In this document: positions 13,558 through 25,236 of the stretch, piece by piece
Layout of the letters: each line of letters opens with the position of its first letter
How positions within the stretch are numbered: position 1 is the first letter of the stretch
Source of the DNA: Mycoplasmoides fastidiosum
GTDB lineage: Bacteria; Bacillota_I; Bacilli_A; Mycoplasmatales; Mycoplasmoidaceae
Direction: 5' to 3'
NCBI RefSeq assembly: GCF_024498275.1
Contig: NZ_CP101809.1
Location: 1,157,952-1,221,951 of the forward strand
DNA: 64,000 nucleotides
Program-made: the position numbers and the translations under genes
The notes under the pieces: model-generated
Seen by the model: the letters and a program-made list of their open reading frames with translations, nothing else
Told to the model about the DNA's origin: nothing
Database searches by the model: none

Positions 13558-13613
13558 AAAAAATGAATTTAGCGGATTAAAATTAATTTTATTAGTAGAA
13601 CCAAAGGATAAAT

Positions 13614-15272
13614 ATGTTGTATCACAATATCAAAAAAAATATTGATCAGTGATTAAATTCTGATCTAGTTAGTGAAGCTGATAAACAAATAATTCAGACG
13701 ATGAATGAAGCTGAATTAGCTCGCGCTTTTGCTGACACTCCATTAAAATTTGGGACCGCTGGAATTCGGGCAATTACTGGACCAGGTACCCAACGATTAA
13801 ACGTTTTTGTTTACCGCCAAATGGCATTGGGGTATGCCCATTTTTTAAAACAATCTAGTAACAAGTCTCAGCCAGTAGCAGTAATCACTCATGATAATCG
13901 CTTGAATGGAGATTTATTTGCTTTAAGTTGTGCGGAAGTTTTAGCTGCTCAAGGCATTTTAGTTTATTTAGCCCCTGAAAATAAACTATTAGCAACTCCA
14001 GTAATCTCATACTGGATTCGTCGTTTAAATGCGGATGGAGGCATTAATATTACTGCTAGTCATAATCCTAAAGCTTATAATGGTTTTAAAGCCTATAACC
14101 AATTTGGCAGCCAAGTCATTGATGAACAAGCCCAAATTATTGTTCAAAATATGCCTAGTCAAGATCAGCTTTTTGATATTGAACATGCGATTAATTCCCC
14201 ATTAATCCAGTATCTACCCAGTGATTGTTTGCAGACTTATTTTGATGAAGTGAAAAAAGCTTTACCAAATTTTGCAACAAGGGCTAAAACTAGTGTCAAA
14301 GCTTTATATAGTAGTCATCACGGTGTAGGATCACAAACTTGTTTAGCTTTAATGCACCAATTAGGATATATCAACTTTCAAGAATTTACTCCAGAAACTA
14401 ATATCACTGGTGATTTTCCTGATTCTGAAATTACTAATCCTGAAGATCCCCGATCATTTGCGCCGATGGAAGTTTATGCCAATCAACATAACATTAATTA
14501 TTTAATGAGTCAAGATCCAGATGGTGATCGATTTGCAATGGGTGAACGGCAAAAAGATAATAGTTTTTATTATTTTAACGGTAATGAAAACGGGATTTTA
14601 TTTGCTAATTATTTACTAACCACTCAGCAAAAACCTAATCGTTATGTGGTTACTTCATATGTGACTAACAATTTTATTGATCGGTTAGTTAAAGCCCATC
14701 AAATCCCAGTGCATCGAACTGGTACTGGTTTCAAATTCATTTGTGATATTGTTGAAAAACAAGAAAAAGCAAACAATAATTTATTAATCGCTTTTGAAGA
14801 AGCAATTGGTTCTTTATTGTTTCCCTTTAATCGTGAAAAAGACGGTTATCAATCAGTAGCTTTATCATTGGAAATGATTAATTACTATCAATCCCAAGGA
14901 TTACGTTTAACTGACGTTTTAAAAAATCTTTACAACCAATATGGTCAATGATTTGGAACAACTCATTCGTTTGTCATCAAAGATCCTAATTGAAAACAAT
15001 TAATGCAAGCTAAATTAGATTTCTTAGAAAATCAACCTTTAAAAACCGTTAGTAGTCACCCAGTAACTAAAGTGGAATGAAATCATGTTAATGATTGTTT
15101 GGATTGAATTTTAGATGACGATAACTGATTACGTTTTCGATTATCAGGAACTGAACCTAAATTTAAAATTTACTACAATTTTTTTGGTGAAACCCAAGAA
15201 GCAATCAAAAATGAAATTACCATAATTCGTCAACAAATTGTTGATTATTTAAATTTGGAAGAATATCTTTAA
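13614..15272 (+). CDS. Phosphoglucomutase/phosphomannomutase
   Basis: 552 residues, an alpha-D-phosphohexomutase interconverting sugar-1-P and sugar-6-P. Motifs: FGTAGIR at the N-terminus, TASHNPKAYNG with the catalytic phosphoserine, DPDGDRFA (metal-binding loop), FEEAIGSL (sugar-binding loop) and RLSGTEPKFK (phosphate-binding domain). The ATG at 13614 has AAAGGA five bases upstream. Divergent from the GntR regulator and sharing its operator region, so probably co-regulated; it would handle alpha-glucose-1-P, complementing the beta-specific pgmB. Confidence 0.92.
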
Positions 15273-15311
15273 ACCTTTTCTTCATTTTTAACATTTCTTT
15301 AATATAAATCC

Positions 15312-15350
15312 AAAAAACCACATTGATTTAAATGTGGTTTTTTTAGGCGT
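15312..15350 (+). terminator. Rho-independent terminator
   Basis: 13-bp stem AAAAAACCACATT/AATGTGGTTTTTT with a 6-base loop and trailing T's, 40 bases after the phosphohexomutase stop. Confidence 0.85.
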
Positions 15351-15414
15351 TGAATAAAAAAAGTAAATAAAATTATTATTAAATATCTATTTATTTTTTT
15401 GGTTTGGTTAAGTT

Positions 15415-16011
15415 ATGAAATCTAAAAAAATCTTGAAAGATTTTTTAATTGTTTTATGAGTCATCATTCAAATTACTTTTACTAGTTTTGGTGGAGGCAA
15501 TGCTTTATTGCCAAACATTAATTCAGTGTTTGTGAAAAAATACCAATGAATTGATGAAGAAGAATTTCAACAAATTATCATTACTTCTAATTTATTACCA
15601 GGCGCAAATGTTATTCAAGTTTTATCTTATATTGCGATTAAAAAACTAGGCTTATTTTGGGGAAGTCTAGCAACTTTTTTAGGAGTATTACCTCATGTTA
15701 TTTTTGCGGTGGGAATTTATTATGGTCTTACCTATCTGCCCATTCAGTATTTACTAATTATTAATGTTGCCATTTTATGCGCGATTGTGGGCATGTTAGT
15801 TGGATTTGTCATTAATTATTTAAAAAAAGCAAAAGAATCTGGCATTAAAACCTTGCCACTAATTGGATTGACTCTTTTTACTTTTGTTTTTTGTTTTTTA
15901 GTTCCTGCTCCTTTTAACTTACCTGCATTTGCTATTTTGGGATTATTGTTAGTGATTTTTTCAATTATTATCGTGCAAAAAATTAGAGCAAAACAACAGG
16001 TGCGCAAATAA
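15415..16011 (+). CDS. Chromate-transporter family protein, N-terminal-type subunit
   Basis: 198 residues, a single CHR domain. It shows TSFGGGNALLPNI (CHR signature FGGG), then LLPGANVIQVLSYIAIKKLG and five or more hydrophobic segments. Short-chain ChrA transporters are encoded as adjacent pairs, as here, with the second gene starting 2 bases after this stop. In the family they export chromate or other anions; the physiological substrate in mycoplasmas is unknown. Trp TGAs at residues 17 and 43. Confidence 0.82.
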
Positions 16012-16013
16012 GT

Positions 16014-16676
16014 ATGATTTTAGTTCCAATTCTGTTGTCATTAATTGCTGTTGCCATTATTTCTTTAATTGTTTTTGGTGGTGGTCAAGTTTTTATTCCG
16101 ATGTTTCAATGGTTATGAACCACTTTAAATAACACTTTTTCACTAGATTTAGATCCTAATTCTTTCGATGCTGTAATTACAGTTGCTAATTTAACCCCTG
16201 GAACTGTATCAACTAAATTAGCGGCAATGACCGGAATTTTAATTAGTGCTAATCAGTGATGAGGATTTTTAGTTTTAATATTATCTTATGCGGTTTTTAT
16301 GCTGCCTGCAATGTTTATTATGTACTTTGCCAGCAAATTATTCTATAAAATAAAAAATAAGAAATGACTTGTTTATATCCAATGATTTAAACCTGTTATT
16401 GCTGGTATTTTAATTGCTCTAGCTTTGCAACTGTTTCTAGGCGCAATAATTCCTCACACTGTATTTAATCAGTCCTTAAAAAATTACATTGGTGATAATT
16501 CTCAATCTGCTAAAAATCTTTTTTTCAACGGTTGAAGATTATATGCACTTTATGTTTGAGGACCAATTTTAGTTTTATTGTCATTGTTTTTTTATTGAAA
16601 AAAAATAAATTTTATTTTTATTTTTTTTATCGCTATTGTTTTATCTTTAATTGTTTTTCAGCCTTGATTAAGTTAA
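16014..16676 (+). CDS. Chromate-transporter family protein, C-terminal-type subunit
   Basis: 220 residues with about ten TGA Trp codons. VFGGGQVFIPMF is the FGGG motif of the second CHR half, followed by a long run of membrane segments (LSYAVFMLPAMFIMYF, ILIALALQLFLGA, and a final IFFIAIVLSLIVFQPW). It follows its partner with a 2-base gap, so the two should be translated together and form a heteromeric transporter. Confidence 0.82.
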
Positions 16677-16694
16677 TAAAAATACAGGAAAAAA

Positions 16695-19094
16695 ATGGCT
16701 TTACTTCAAAAAATTACTAAATCATTTCAAAATCTTGGTTATACCCATTGGGATAAATCAAAAATTACAGATGCCAATATCTTCAATCAACATAAAATCA
16801 TAAAATCGATTTTATTTGATTCTTTACAAAAAATCAATCCTCAAATTGCTGAAATTTTGAAAGAAAACTCGCTTGAGAGCGAAAATCTTTATAGACTTTT
16901 TGATGAATCCTTTTTAAATGAAAAATTTTTCAAATCCAGAAATACCAAAATTATTAATATAAATAAAAACATAATTCAATCCTTAATTGTTCCGTTTAAA
17001 TATAAAAGTTTGAACGGTTCTGTTTACAAAATGAAATGGATTGATTTTGATAATTGTGAAAATAATAATTTTATTGCTTATATTGATCACAGAGATGAAG
17101 AAGATCCTTTATCAATTCCTGAGATTGTTATTTTTGTTAACGGTATTCCTTTAGTTGTGGGTCAAACTGAAAAATACAGTTTTGATAGTCATGATGGAAC
17201 TCTTAAAAATTCATCTCGAAAAATTAAAACTTTAATTTCTAATCGAAATAAATTTTTGTCATGTAATTTTTTCAGTTTTATTACTAATGACACAACCACT
17301 AAAGTTTCAGCCATAACTTCAGCAAAAGATGAATTTCATTTTTGAAGGGATGATGTAGAGGGAAAAAATCAAATTGAGTTTGTTATTCAAGATCTTTTTC
17401 AAAAAGAGAAATTTTTAGATATCATTCAAAATTTTATTTTCTTTAATGATAGCGAAGATAAGCCACGTAAAATTTTTGCTCGTTATTATCAATATTATGC
17501 TGTAAAAAAATCTGCTGAAATTGTTCGCAAAAAAATCATTGTTGAAAAAGAACAGAGTGATAACAAAGTTGGAATTGTTTGACACACTCAAGGTTCAGGA
17601 AAATCTCTTTCCATGGTAATGTTGGCTAAAAATATTCGTGATTTTTTACCTAATATTACTATTGTTGTTTTGACTGATCGTATTGATTTGGATCAACAGA
17701 TTTTTAATAATTTTAAAAAATTTCAAAAATATTTAGGCAAAAGTTCATTAATTAATTTCGAAAATATCCAACAATTAAAAGAAGAATTAAAAAATTCCAA
17801 GAAAAAATCAATTTATTTTACTACCATTCAAAAATTTAGTAATAATGTTGGCTTTTTAAATGATCGTCAAGATATTTTAATTATCACCGATGAAGCTCAT
17901 CGTTCTCATCAAGAAGATGATGCAAGTGAAAAAATTTCTTTCCAGTTAGAAAAAGGTTTATCTAAAACACATTCTTATTCTAGCACTTTGAAAATGGCTT
18001 TACCAAATGCTAAATTTATTGGTTTTACAGGGACTCCCATCGAATCAGATGACAGAGATACTCGCAATGTATTTGGTGATCACATCCATGTTTATGCTTG
18101 AAATCAAGCAACTGAAGATGGAGCCGTTGTGGAATTACGGTATGAGAATGTTAGCACTTTAATTAATTTTAATGTTTCTGATCAAACCTTAAAATTGATA
18201 GAAGAAGAAAACGAAAAAGAAAATCAAATTATTCGCGATCAATTATCCACGAATCGCGAAGAAACAGCTATTAAAGTTAAGAATATTCTTAAAACTCAAG
18301 TTCTTTTAAACAAATCTCATTGAGAAAATCTTGAAAGAATTAAATTAGTTGCCCAACATTTTGTCAGACACTATGAAAAAAGATCAAGAGCCTTAAAAGG
18401 AAAAGCTTTATTTGCAGTTCAAAGTAAAAAAATAGCAGATTTATATAAACAGGAAATTTTAAAATTGCGGCCAGAATGACGCAATCATATTGAAGTTATT
18501 GTTACTCCCGATAGTAATTCCAATTCATCTAATTCTACAGATCAACCAAGATCCAAAATTTGAAACCAAAAAATTATTAATAGTTTTAAAAGACCAGATA
18601 GTTTACATAAAATTTTAATCGTAGTAGATATGCTATTGACTGGTTATGATGTTCCTGCTTTAGATGTTATCTATCTTGATAAAAATTTAAGAAAACATTC
18701 TCTAATGCAAGCAATTGCTAGGGTTAATAGAAAATATGTTGATGACAAAGATTATGCCTTAAAAAAGGCGTATGGTTTAATTGTGTCTTATATCAACATT
18801 ACTGATAATTTAAATGAAGCATTAAGATTATACTCACATCATTCTAAAACTAAATATAAACCAATTCGCAATGCTAAACAAAATTTTTCTGATGTTGAAA
18901 TTAAAGATATATTAATGAATAAAATTAATAATTTTTACTTACACATTCTTGGAAAAGATGATTATCAAAAATTTGATGAATCAACTACTAGAGATGAAAG
19001 GTTTGAGCGATTAAAAGATTTAATTCTTAATACTGATATGGAAAAATATTTCCTTGAAGATTTTAAGTTGATTAGTTCTGAAATAAAAAAATAA
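16695..19094 (+). CDS. hsdR: Type I restriction enzyme R subunit, truncated by in-frame TAA
   Basis: Codons 1-799 of an HsdR-like protein; AGGA precedes the ATG at 16695. The helicase motor is complete: WHTQGSGKSLSMV (Walker A), IITDEAHRS (DEAH box), FIGFTGTP (motif III), VVDMLLTGYDVPALD and QAIARVNR (motifs V/VI). The N-terminal nuclease site is not: where the family has a PD...VNGLPLVVIELK pattern, this protein reads IPEIVIFVNGIPLVVGQTE, so Asp, Glu and Lys of the PD-(D/E)XK site are replaced by Glu, Gln and Glu. A TAA at 19092-19094 then stops the frame, which continues in phase for 275 more codons. No hsdM or hsdS lies in the window. Probably a decaying restriction gene. Confidence 0.85.
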
Positions 19095-19919
19095 TTTCCT
19101 TATCTAAGTCCACAAGAAAAAGAAAAAATTGAGTTTTTAATTTTATTAAAAATTTATATTGCTGAAGATATTAAAAGAAAAATTGATTGAGAATCATTTA
19201 TCAAAAATATTGCTCAATACGCTGACAAACTAATTGAATTTGAAAGCAATCCTGATCATGCAGATTTGCAAGAAGTATTCAATTTAAGTGATTTAGAATT
19301 AGTTAAACAAAAACAAGAAGAAGAAATTAGACAAAAAGAAAAAGAAATTGAACAAAAAATTGCTTCACTTAATTTAGAAAATAATGAAATTAAAATTATT
19401 GATCACAAATCTCTTGCTTCTGATTCTAGTTCAAAAAAAGTTTTTACTCAAGCAGTTAAAGAATTTTTTCAATCATTAAAAGATACACTTTATTCTTCAT
19501 TAAAAAGTCGTTTAAATAGAGCCGTTGCATTTATTGCAAATTTTTTTAGTTATGAGTCTGATTCTTATACTTCTTCAAGTTATAAATTTGAAGAGGAAGA
19601 AGAAACGGTTGTTACTGAAGAAGAACAATGAATTAATGACATTTATGATATTCTTCGCAATGTCAATCGGAATCAAAGACGAAAATTTCCAAAGTATTTT
19701 TATCAAGATTTAGCCCAATTCATTTTTATAAATCTAACAAATCATGAAAGAATGACAATTGAAGAAGCTTGATTTGAAAATAAAGATTCAGAAAGAAATA
19801 TTAAGAAGAAAATTAGAGAAAGTTTAAAGACCAAAAGGTTTCCAGATAAATTAAGAACCGAAGTTGTTAATAGAATTATTCAAAAACTCAAAAATCAATT
19901 TGATAGTGATGATTATTAA
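19095..19919 (+). pseudogene. hsdR: C-terminal remnant of hsdR beyond the nonsense codon
   Basis: Same frame as the upstream hsdR, open until TAA at 19917-19919 with TGA as Trp. It encodes the helical C-terminal region that in type I enzymes contacts the methyltransferase. It contains a highly charged coiled coil (around 19296-19380, KQKQEEEIRQKEKEIEQK), a mixed region, and an acidic EEEEET patch. No ATG with a ribosome-binding site occurs near the TAA, so independent translation is unlikely. Full-length hsdR would be 1,074 residues, a normal size. Confidence 0.7.
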
Positions 19920-19953
19920 TCACTTTTATCCCTTTAAAATATTTTGATAAATC

Positions 19954-19979
19954 ATACTTTGAAAAGTATAGCTTTTTTA
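19954..19979 (+). terminator. Weak terminator after hsdR
   Basis: A 6-bp stem ATACTT/AAGTAT followed by GCTTTTTTAG, 35 bases after the hsdR stop. Confidence 0.4.
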
Positions 19980-19992
19980 GATCATAAAAATG

Positions 19993-20030
19993 CAAATACA
20001 CTTCTCTTGTTTTAAAGAGAAATGTATTTG
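19993..20030 (-). terminator. Terminator of the HNH-like gene, copy 1 of a repeated hairpin
   Basis: A 16-17-bp imperfect stem CAAATACACTTCTCTT/AAGAGAAATGTATTTG downstream of the minus-strand HNH-like gene. Nearly the same hairpin recurs at 20983-21022. Confidence 0.65.
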
Positions 20031-20072
20031 AATTCTAATTTAAACTTATAATACTATTTTTTTACTTATTAG

Positions 20073-20816
20073 CTAATGACGTCCCATTAATATTCCTATA
20101 TATTCTGAATACTGAAAATCATTTTTTGTACTAATTTGATAATAAGAATATTCATCAAATGCATCTGTTTTAATTAAATATTCTTTTAATTCTTGATAAT
20201 AATTTTGATCTAAATAATCAGCTCAAATTTTGATTATCTTTCCTTCTTTTATTAATTGTTCATTTTCTCCCAAAATTTTATAAGACATAAAAATTCTTTT
20301 GGAAAAACTTCATATTATATTTTCCTTGTCCTTTTTGATTATCTGACTTAAAGTATAAAAATATTCTTCTTTAAAATCTTTATATAATTGTCGTTGCACT
20401 TCATGATGAGGTGTTTTTTCAAAAGTAACATTTTCATTGAAATAATCATTTATTTGAGCAATTATCCAAATAATACCTAAATTAGGTCTATTTTGCATGT
20501 ATTCTCATGCAATTAAAACATGTAAAATTAAATGTTCAATTAAATTACAATAAACTAGATTTATTGGTTCTTGATAACTAAAATCACAAAGAATTGCTAT
20601 ATGTTTCTGGGCCAAATCTGCAAATTCATTTTCCTTAATGTGATGAATATATAACCCTTCTTTTGTTCTTTTAATTTTAGAATTAGTAGATTTACATCCA
20701 CTATTTGCGAAATAGCTTCCTGTAGCTAGACCATATTTTTCTTGAAGGTATTTGCATGCTTGCAAATAATTCATTTTAAATAAAGCATCAATTTCACTTT
20801 TAGAAATCTTAATCAT
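20073..20816 (-). CDS. HNH-like protein, possible endonuclease
   Basis: 247 residues; ATG at 20816 with AGGA 8 bases upstream. Residues about 50-100 carry GLYIHHIKE and, after ~30 residues, PINLVYCNLIEHLILH, a His-His...Asn...His spacing that fits an HNH/beta-beta-alpha-metal nuclease. I recall this pattern from small mollicute/Firmicutes hypothetical proteins but cannot verify it. The rest is helical with no recognisable domain. It lies beside the degraded hsdR, which suits a restriction or defence island. Its flanking terminators are near-duplicates. Confidence 0.55.
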
Positions 20817-20982
20817 AAAAAAATCCTAGATGATAAAAATAAAGACGTTCTAAATTTTAATGAAAAATTAAACAAAATTATTTGAATTAAGTATGTGAAT
20901 TCAAATAATAACTTGTAATTAAGTAAATGATTTGTATTTGTAAAACTTTAATCATCACTTTTTCTTTTTGAATCATAAGAAT

Positions 20983-21022
20983 AAAAATGCATTTCTCTTG
21001 TTCTAAAGAGAAATGCATTTTT
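20983..21022 (-). terminator. Terminator of ABC operon, copy 2 of the repeated hairpin
   Basis: Perfect 17-bp stem AAAAATGCATTTCTCTT/AAGAGAAATGCATTTTT with a GTTCTA loop, 30 bases after the binding-protein stop on the minus strand. The stretch 20817-21052 otherwise holds only the HNH gene's leader. Confidence 0.85.
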
Positions 21023-21052
21023 TTATTGAACAACTAAATAAATTTTCAAAAA

Positions 21053-22558
21053 CTATTTAGTAGTTGCTGTAGTGTTTTTTCGGGCTTCAATTAAACGGTT
21101 AAATTCTGTAATTAGTCTTGATTGAGAATCAGCCATTTTGTATCCTTCATTGGTTACTTGGATAACTACCTCATCGGTATTCCCAAATCCAGTTACAAAA
21201 TAGTTATCAACCGTTTCACCTAAATCAGCTCCTTGATATCTTTGGGATGAAGCAGATAAATTATCTTTGAAATCTAAATTAACTCCAGGAACTGCTTTAA
21301 ATGGTGAATACAATTGCATTTCGTTTCCAGCATATTCTAATCCTGATTTGGTTTGGTATAGAAATTGTAGAAATAATTGAGCTGTTTTCTTTTTAGCTGC
21401 ATCTTCTGCTAAAGTAGTCAAACCTCATCGCTGTGAAACACTGCGATACAACATTGCGGTTTTATCTGTTTTATTAAAAATTGGCATTGGTAAAAACCCA
21501 ACATTAGCATCAGGATTTGCTCGGGTAATTTGTGGAGTTGCTCATGTTCCATTTTGACTCATTGCATATCGACCTAACGCTACAAAATTCATAGCATTAT
21601 CAACGGTGTTAGTTCTTAAATTTCAAGCAGCATCATGACCATAAATATCTAATGCTGTTTTCATACTGTTAATAACCTCATTTGTTAAAATTGCGTTTGG
21701 TTCTGACCGCAGCTTAACTTCATCATTGGCTGTTAATCCAGTTTGAGCATTAACTGCTGCTCCCAATAAGTGGTTGGTCATTGGCCAAATTTGTTCTCTT
21801 TGGGTTTTAGATGTTACATAAAATGGATCAATTTTAGCATCAGTTAAAGTTTTAGTAATCAATCGATAACCTGGTTCGGTTAAATCACTTGTAAAGACAT
21901 AAGTATTACCATCTTTAACAATAGTTCCGTTGTAATCTGTGGTTGGTTTAACTAAATCAGCTGGTTTAGTAGTAGCATTTTCAAAAGATTGACCTTCAAA
22001 AACTGTAATTTTAGCTTTGGCAAAAGTATCCCGATTATAAATTACCCCAATTGATTCCACAGCTGCTGGTAAAAAAGCTTTACCATTTACTAAAAACTGA
22101 CCTGCAGTTGTATCATCATTATGTAACATTTCTGCTGCTGAAGCACTGGTAAATCGGGAAATTGTTTGGGCAAAACCATCAACTGAACCACCCCCAATCA
22201 TTAAAACATTACCTACACCATTAACAAGTTTAGTAGATAAAAATTGACCATAATCAGTAGCTCCTCCAACTTGGGTGAAAGCTAATTTAGTCCCAAAAGT
22301 ATCATTAAAGACTTTAATAAAATCACGTGATTGTTCGGCAATTTCTTGCTTGTTAGCAATAATTTCCATATCATCAGTTGAATAACCTGCAAGACGAGTT
22401 TTTAGTTCAGTAATTGCTGTGCTATCTTCTTGCACTGCTTTAGTCAAAGCTTCAATCCGTGCTTGATTATTACTATTATTTGATCCACATGCTGCTAATG
22501 TAATAGCACCAATGCTCATCAAACCTAAAATATTAATTATTTTTTTATAAATTTTCAT
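21053..22558 (-). CDS. Sugar ABC transporter substrate-binding lipoprotein
   Basis: 501 residues. The signal peptide ends in the lipobox ITLAAC (Cys about residue 24), so it is lipid-anchored outside the membrane. A family-1 extracellular solute-binding fold is indicated by FVALGRYAMSQNGTW (the GKAAM..NGxW signature) in the second half and an aromatic, hinge-type layout. A short coiled coil (around residues 34-60) follows the lipobox. Fourth and last gene of the operon permease-permease-ATPase-binding protein; the gap to the ATPase stop is 12 bases with AAGGAAAAT as ribosome-binding site. Maltodextrin or a similar oligosaccharide is a reasonable guess given the glucan cluster nearby. Confidence 0.88.
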
Positions 22559-22570
22559 ATGTTATTTTCC

Positions 22571-24367
22571 TTATGGATTTATTGAAGTACTTGATTTTTT
22601 AAAATTAATGACACTTGTTCTTAATTTTTGATAGATTTGTTTAACAAGTGATTTTTTATGTGATTTAACTTTAGCTGTTTCCAAAATTTCAGTACGAATT
22701 GCAATCTTATCTGCTGAACCAATTCAGTTTCTTAAGGCTTTAATAGTGTCTAAATTTAATTCTGAAGTTAAACTAATTGTAGTTTCTTGATCAAATAAAT
22801 GAATTCTGGACAAAATAGGATAAATTTTTTGTAAGCTATTTAGTGGATAATTTTCATAAGCGCTGGTAATGAATTTAATTTCATCACCTAACCCTTTGTC
22901 AGTTACAATTCGAGCTCGATAAAGGATTTCATTTCCTAATAATTCTTTACTAATAATTTTGGTGGTGATTTGAACTTTGTAAGCTTCTAAAAGACTGTCA
23001 TCAACTGAGAAATCAGTTGGTCGGATACCAAAAACAATTTTCTGATTTGGTTTTAGATTGTTCGTTTTATATTTAGGAATTTCTCAAACCACACCCTTCT
23101 TAGAAACAAATTGATTATTAATAAATTGTCCTTCAAATAGATTCATTTCTGGAGAACCTACAAAACTGGCAACAAATAAACAAGATGGGTTTTTGAATAA
23201 ATCGTTAGGATTACTAATTTGTAAAACAAATCCATCCGTCATGACCGCAATTAAATCAGCCATCGTCATTGCTTCAATCTGATCGTGAGTTACATAAACT
23301 GTTCCTGAATTAATTTTTTCGTGCAACTCACGAATTTTTTGGCGCATTGTTGCGCGTAATTTGGCATCCAAATTAGAAAGTGGTTCATCCATTAAAAAAA
23401 GATTTGGATTACCAATGATTGATCGCCCTAATGCTACTCTTTGACGTTGGCCCCCTGAAAGTTGAGCTGGTTTTTGATCAAGATAATAATCTAGTTCCAA
23501 GACTTTAGTTACATCATGTAATTTTTGCTCAATGATTTCATTAGTATTTTCAGCTTTGACTAAATCTTTTAATTGATTGTTTAAATCTTGGATTTCTTTT
23601 TTATACTGTTCAATTTCCTCTTTCATTTTCGGAACATTAACAGCTTCTTTTTTTCAAATGGCAATTTTATTTTGACTAGCGCTAATAAATGATTCTAGAC
23701 TAGCAATTTGAAAGCGTTTTTTTCGGGTTAAATCACCAAAAATTTTGGTCTCAATTTTCTCAACTAGAAAATGAGGAGGATGAGCAACGCGACTAGCTAA
23801 AGTTGTTTTAGTTTTCTTCAGCTTTTCGATTGCTTTGGCTAGAATGGCTTCATTTTTAGTTAAATTTTGAATGTTGTTAATTAGATTGGCTCGAGCTTGA
23901 ATTTTACTTTTTAAGACATTAATCTTTTTATAAACAACCCCTGCTTTACCAATTTTTTTCGTGTTGGCTTTTAAACCAAAAATAATATTATTTTTAACTG
24001 ACAGATGCGGAAATAAAGCATAGTTTTGGAAAACCATGGTTAAATCACGGACTGCTGGTTCAGCATCTGTGACATTAACGTTATTAATGAAAATGTCACC
24101 TTGACTAACTTGTTCTAATCCCGCAATCATTCGTAAAGTAGTTGATTTACCACAACCACTCGGACCTAATAAAGCTAAGAATTCACCTTTTTTTAGTCGG
24201 ATATTAGTGTTAAAAATAGCTTGAAAACCATTGCTGTAGAACTTATCGACATTGCTCAGTTCTAAAATATAATCTTGCTTGACTTCTTCTTTTTTTAATT
24301 GTTCATAGCGTTTTAATAAAAAATCAGGGAGCTTGGAAGCAGTTGCAACATGCTTTTTATAATTCAT
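22571..24367 (-). CDS. Sugar ABC transporter ATP-binding protein with long insertion (MsmK/UgpC family)
   Basis: 598 residues, against about 370 for usual MsmK/MalK. LLGPSGCGKSTT (Walker A) at ~residue 73, MVFQNYALFPHL (Q-loop), LSGGQRQRVALG (signature), [12 protein letters not shown] (Walker B/D-loop) and VTHDQ (H-loop) are all intact. Between the Q-loop and the signature, at roughly residues 135-300, lies an insertion rich in K/E/Q with coiled-coil character (KEEIEQYKKEIQDLNNQLK). The C-terminus has a TOBE-like regulatory domain (VFGIRPTDF). Start ATG overlaps the permease stop by 1 base (TAATG). Resembles MG187 of M. genitalium in size and organisation. Confidence 0.88.
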
Positions 24368-25236
24368 TATTTAACTGCTCCGTTAGTGATTCCTGAAATA
24401 ATATTTTTTTGTACAAAAATAAAAAAGATTGTAATTGGAATAATCAAAATTGTTAATCCTGCCATTAATGCGGTGTAATCGGTTCCATAAGTACCAACTA
24501 ATCCATCATATAATTTCACAACTGTTGTTGTAAAACCATTTTGGTTTTGTTGGTAGACTAGATAAGGTAATAAGAAATCATTTCAAATCCACATAGTATT
24601 CAAAATAACAATGGTGGTAATAATGGGTCTAAGTAGTGGCAAAATGATTTTGAAATAAACCCGAATTGGGTTATATCCTTCAACCCGCGCCACTTCTTCT
24701 AAAGAAATTGGTACTGATTTTAAAAATCCCGTCATCATAAAAATGGATAAGCTCATACCAAAACCAGTGTACATAAAAATCAAACCTGGCAAATTAATGA
24801 ATGACATTTTTGCCATCACACTAATTAAGGGCAACATGATTGCTTGAAACGGCACAATCATGACGATTAGTAATAAATAAAATAAAAATTTAGCATACCA
24901 TTTTTTACTACGCGAAATTTGTCATGCTGCAAGGGATGAAAACAAAACAATAAAAAAATTAGAAAAAATGGTAACTAACAATGAAGTGAAAAACGACTGA
25001 ACAAAATCCAAAGCTTTAAAGGCTTGGTTTCAGCTTTCAGTTTCATATGGTTTAGGGAAAGCTCAAATGTCATTAAGAACTAATTGACTAATGTCTTTAA
25101 AAGAAGTATTAACCATTAAGAAAAATGGAAATAATCACACCAAAGCAATGATTGTTAGAAAAGTGAAAAAGGTAATTCGACCCGAAATTTTTAATGCATC
25201 CCGTTTTTCTTTTAAATGAATTTGGGTGCCAAACAT
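24367..25236 (-). CDS. Sugar ABC transporter permease (MalG/UgpE type)
   Basis: 289 residues with about six membrane helices. The cytoplasmic EAA loop is visible as LEEVARVEGYNPIRVYFKIILP, which docks on the ATPase. The C-terminus ISGITNGAVK is the family's typical ending (xGxTxGAVKG). Both its start and stop are coupled to its neighbours by TAATG 1-base overlaps. Confidence 0.9.
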
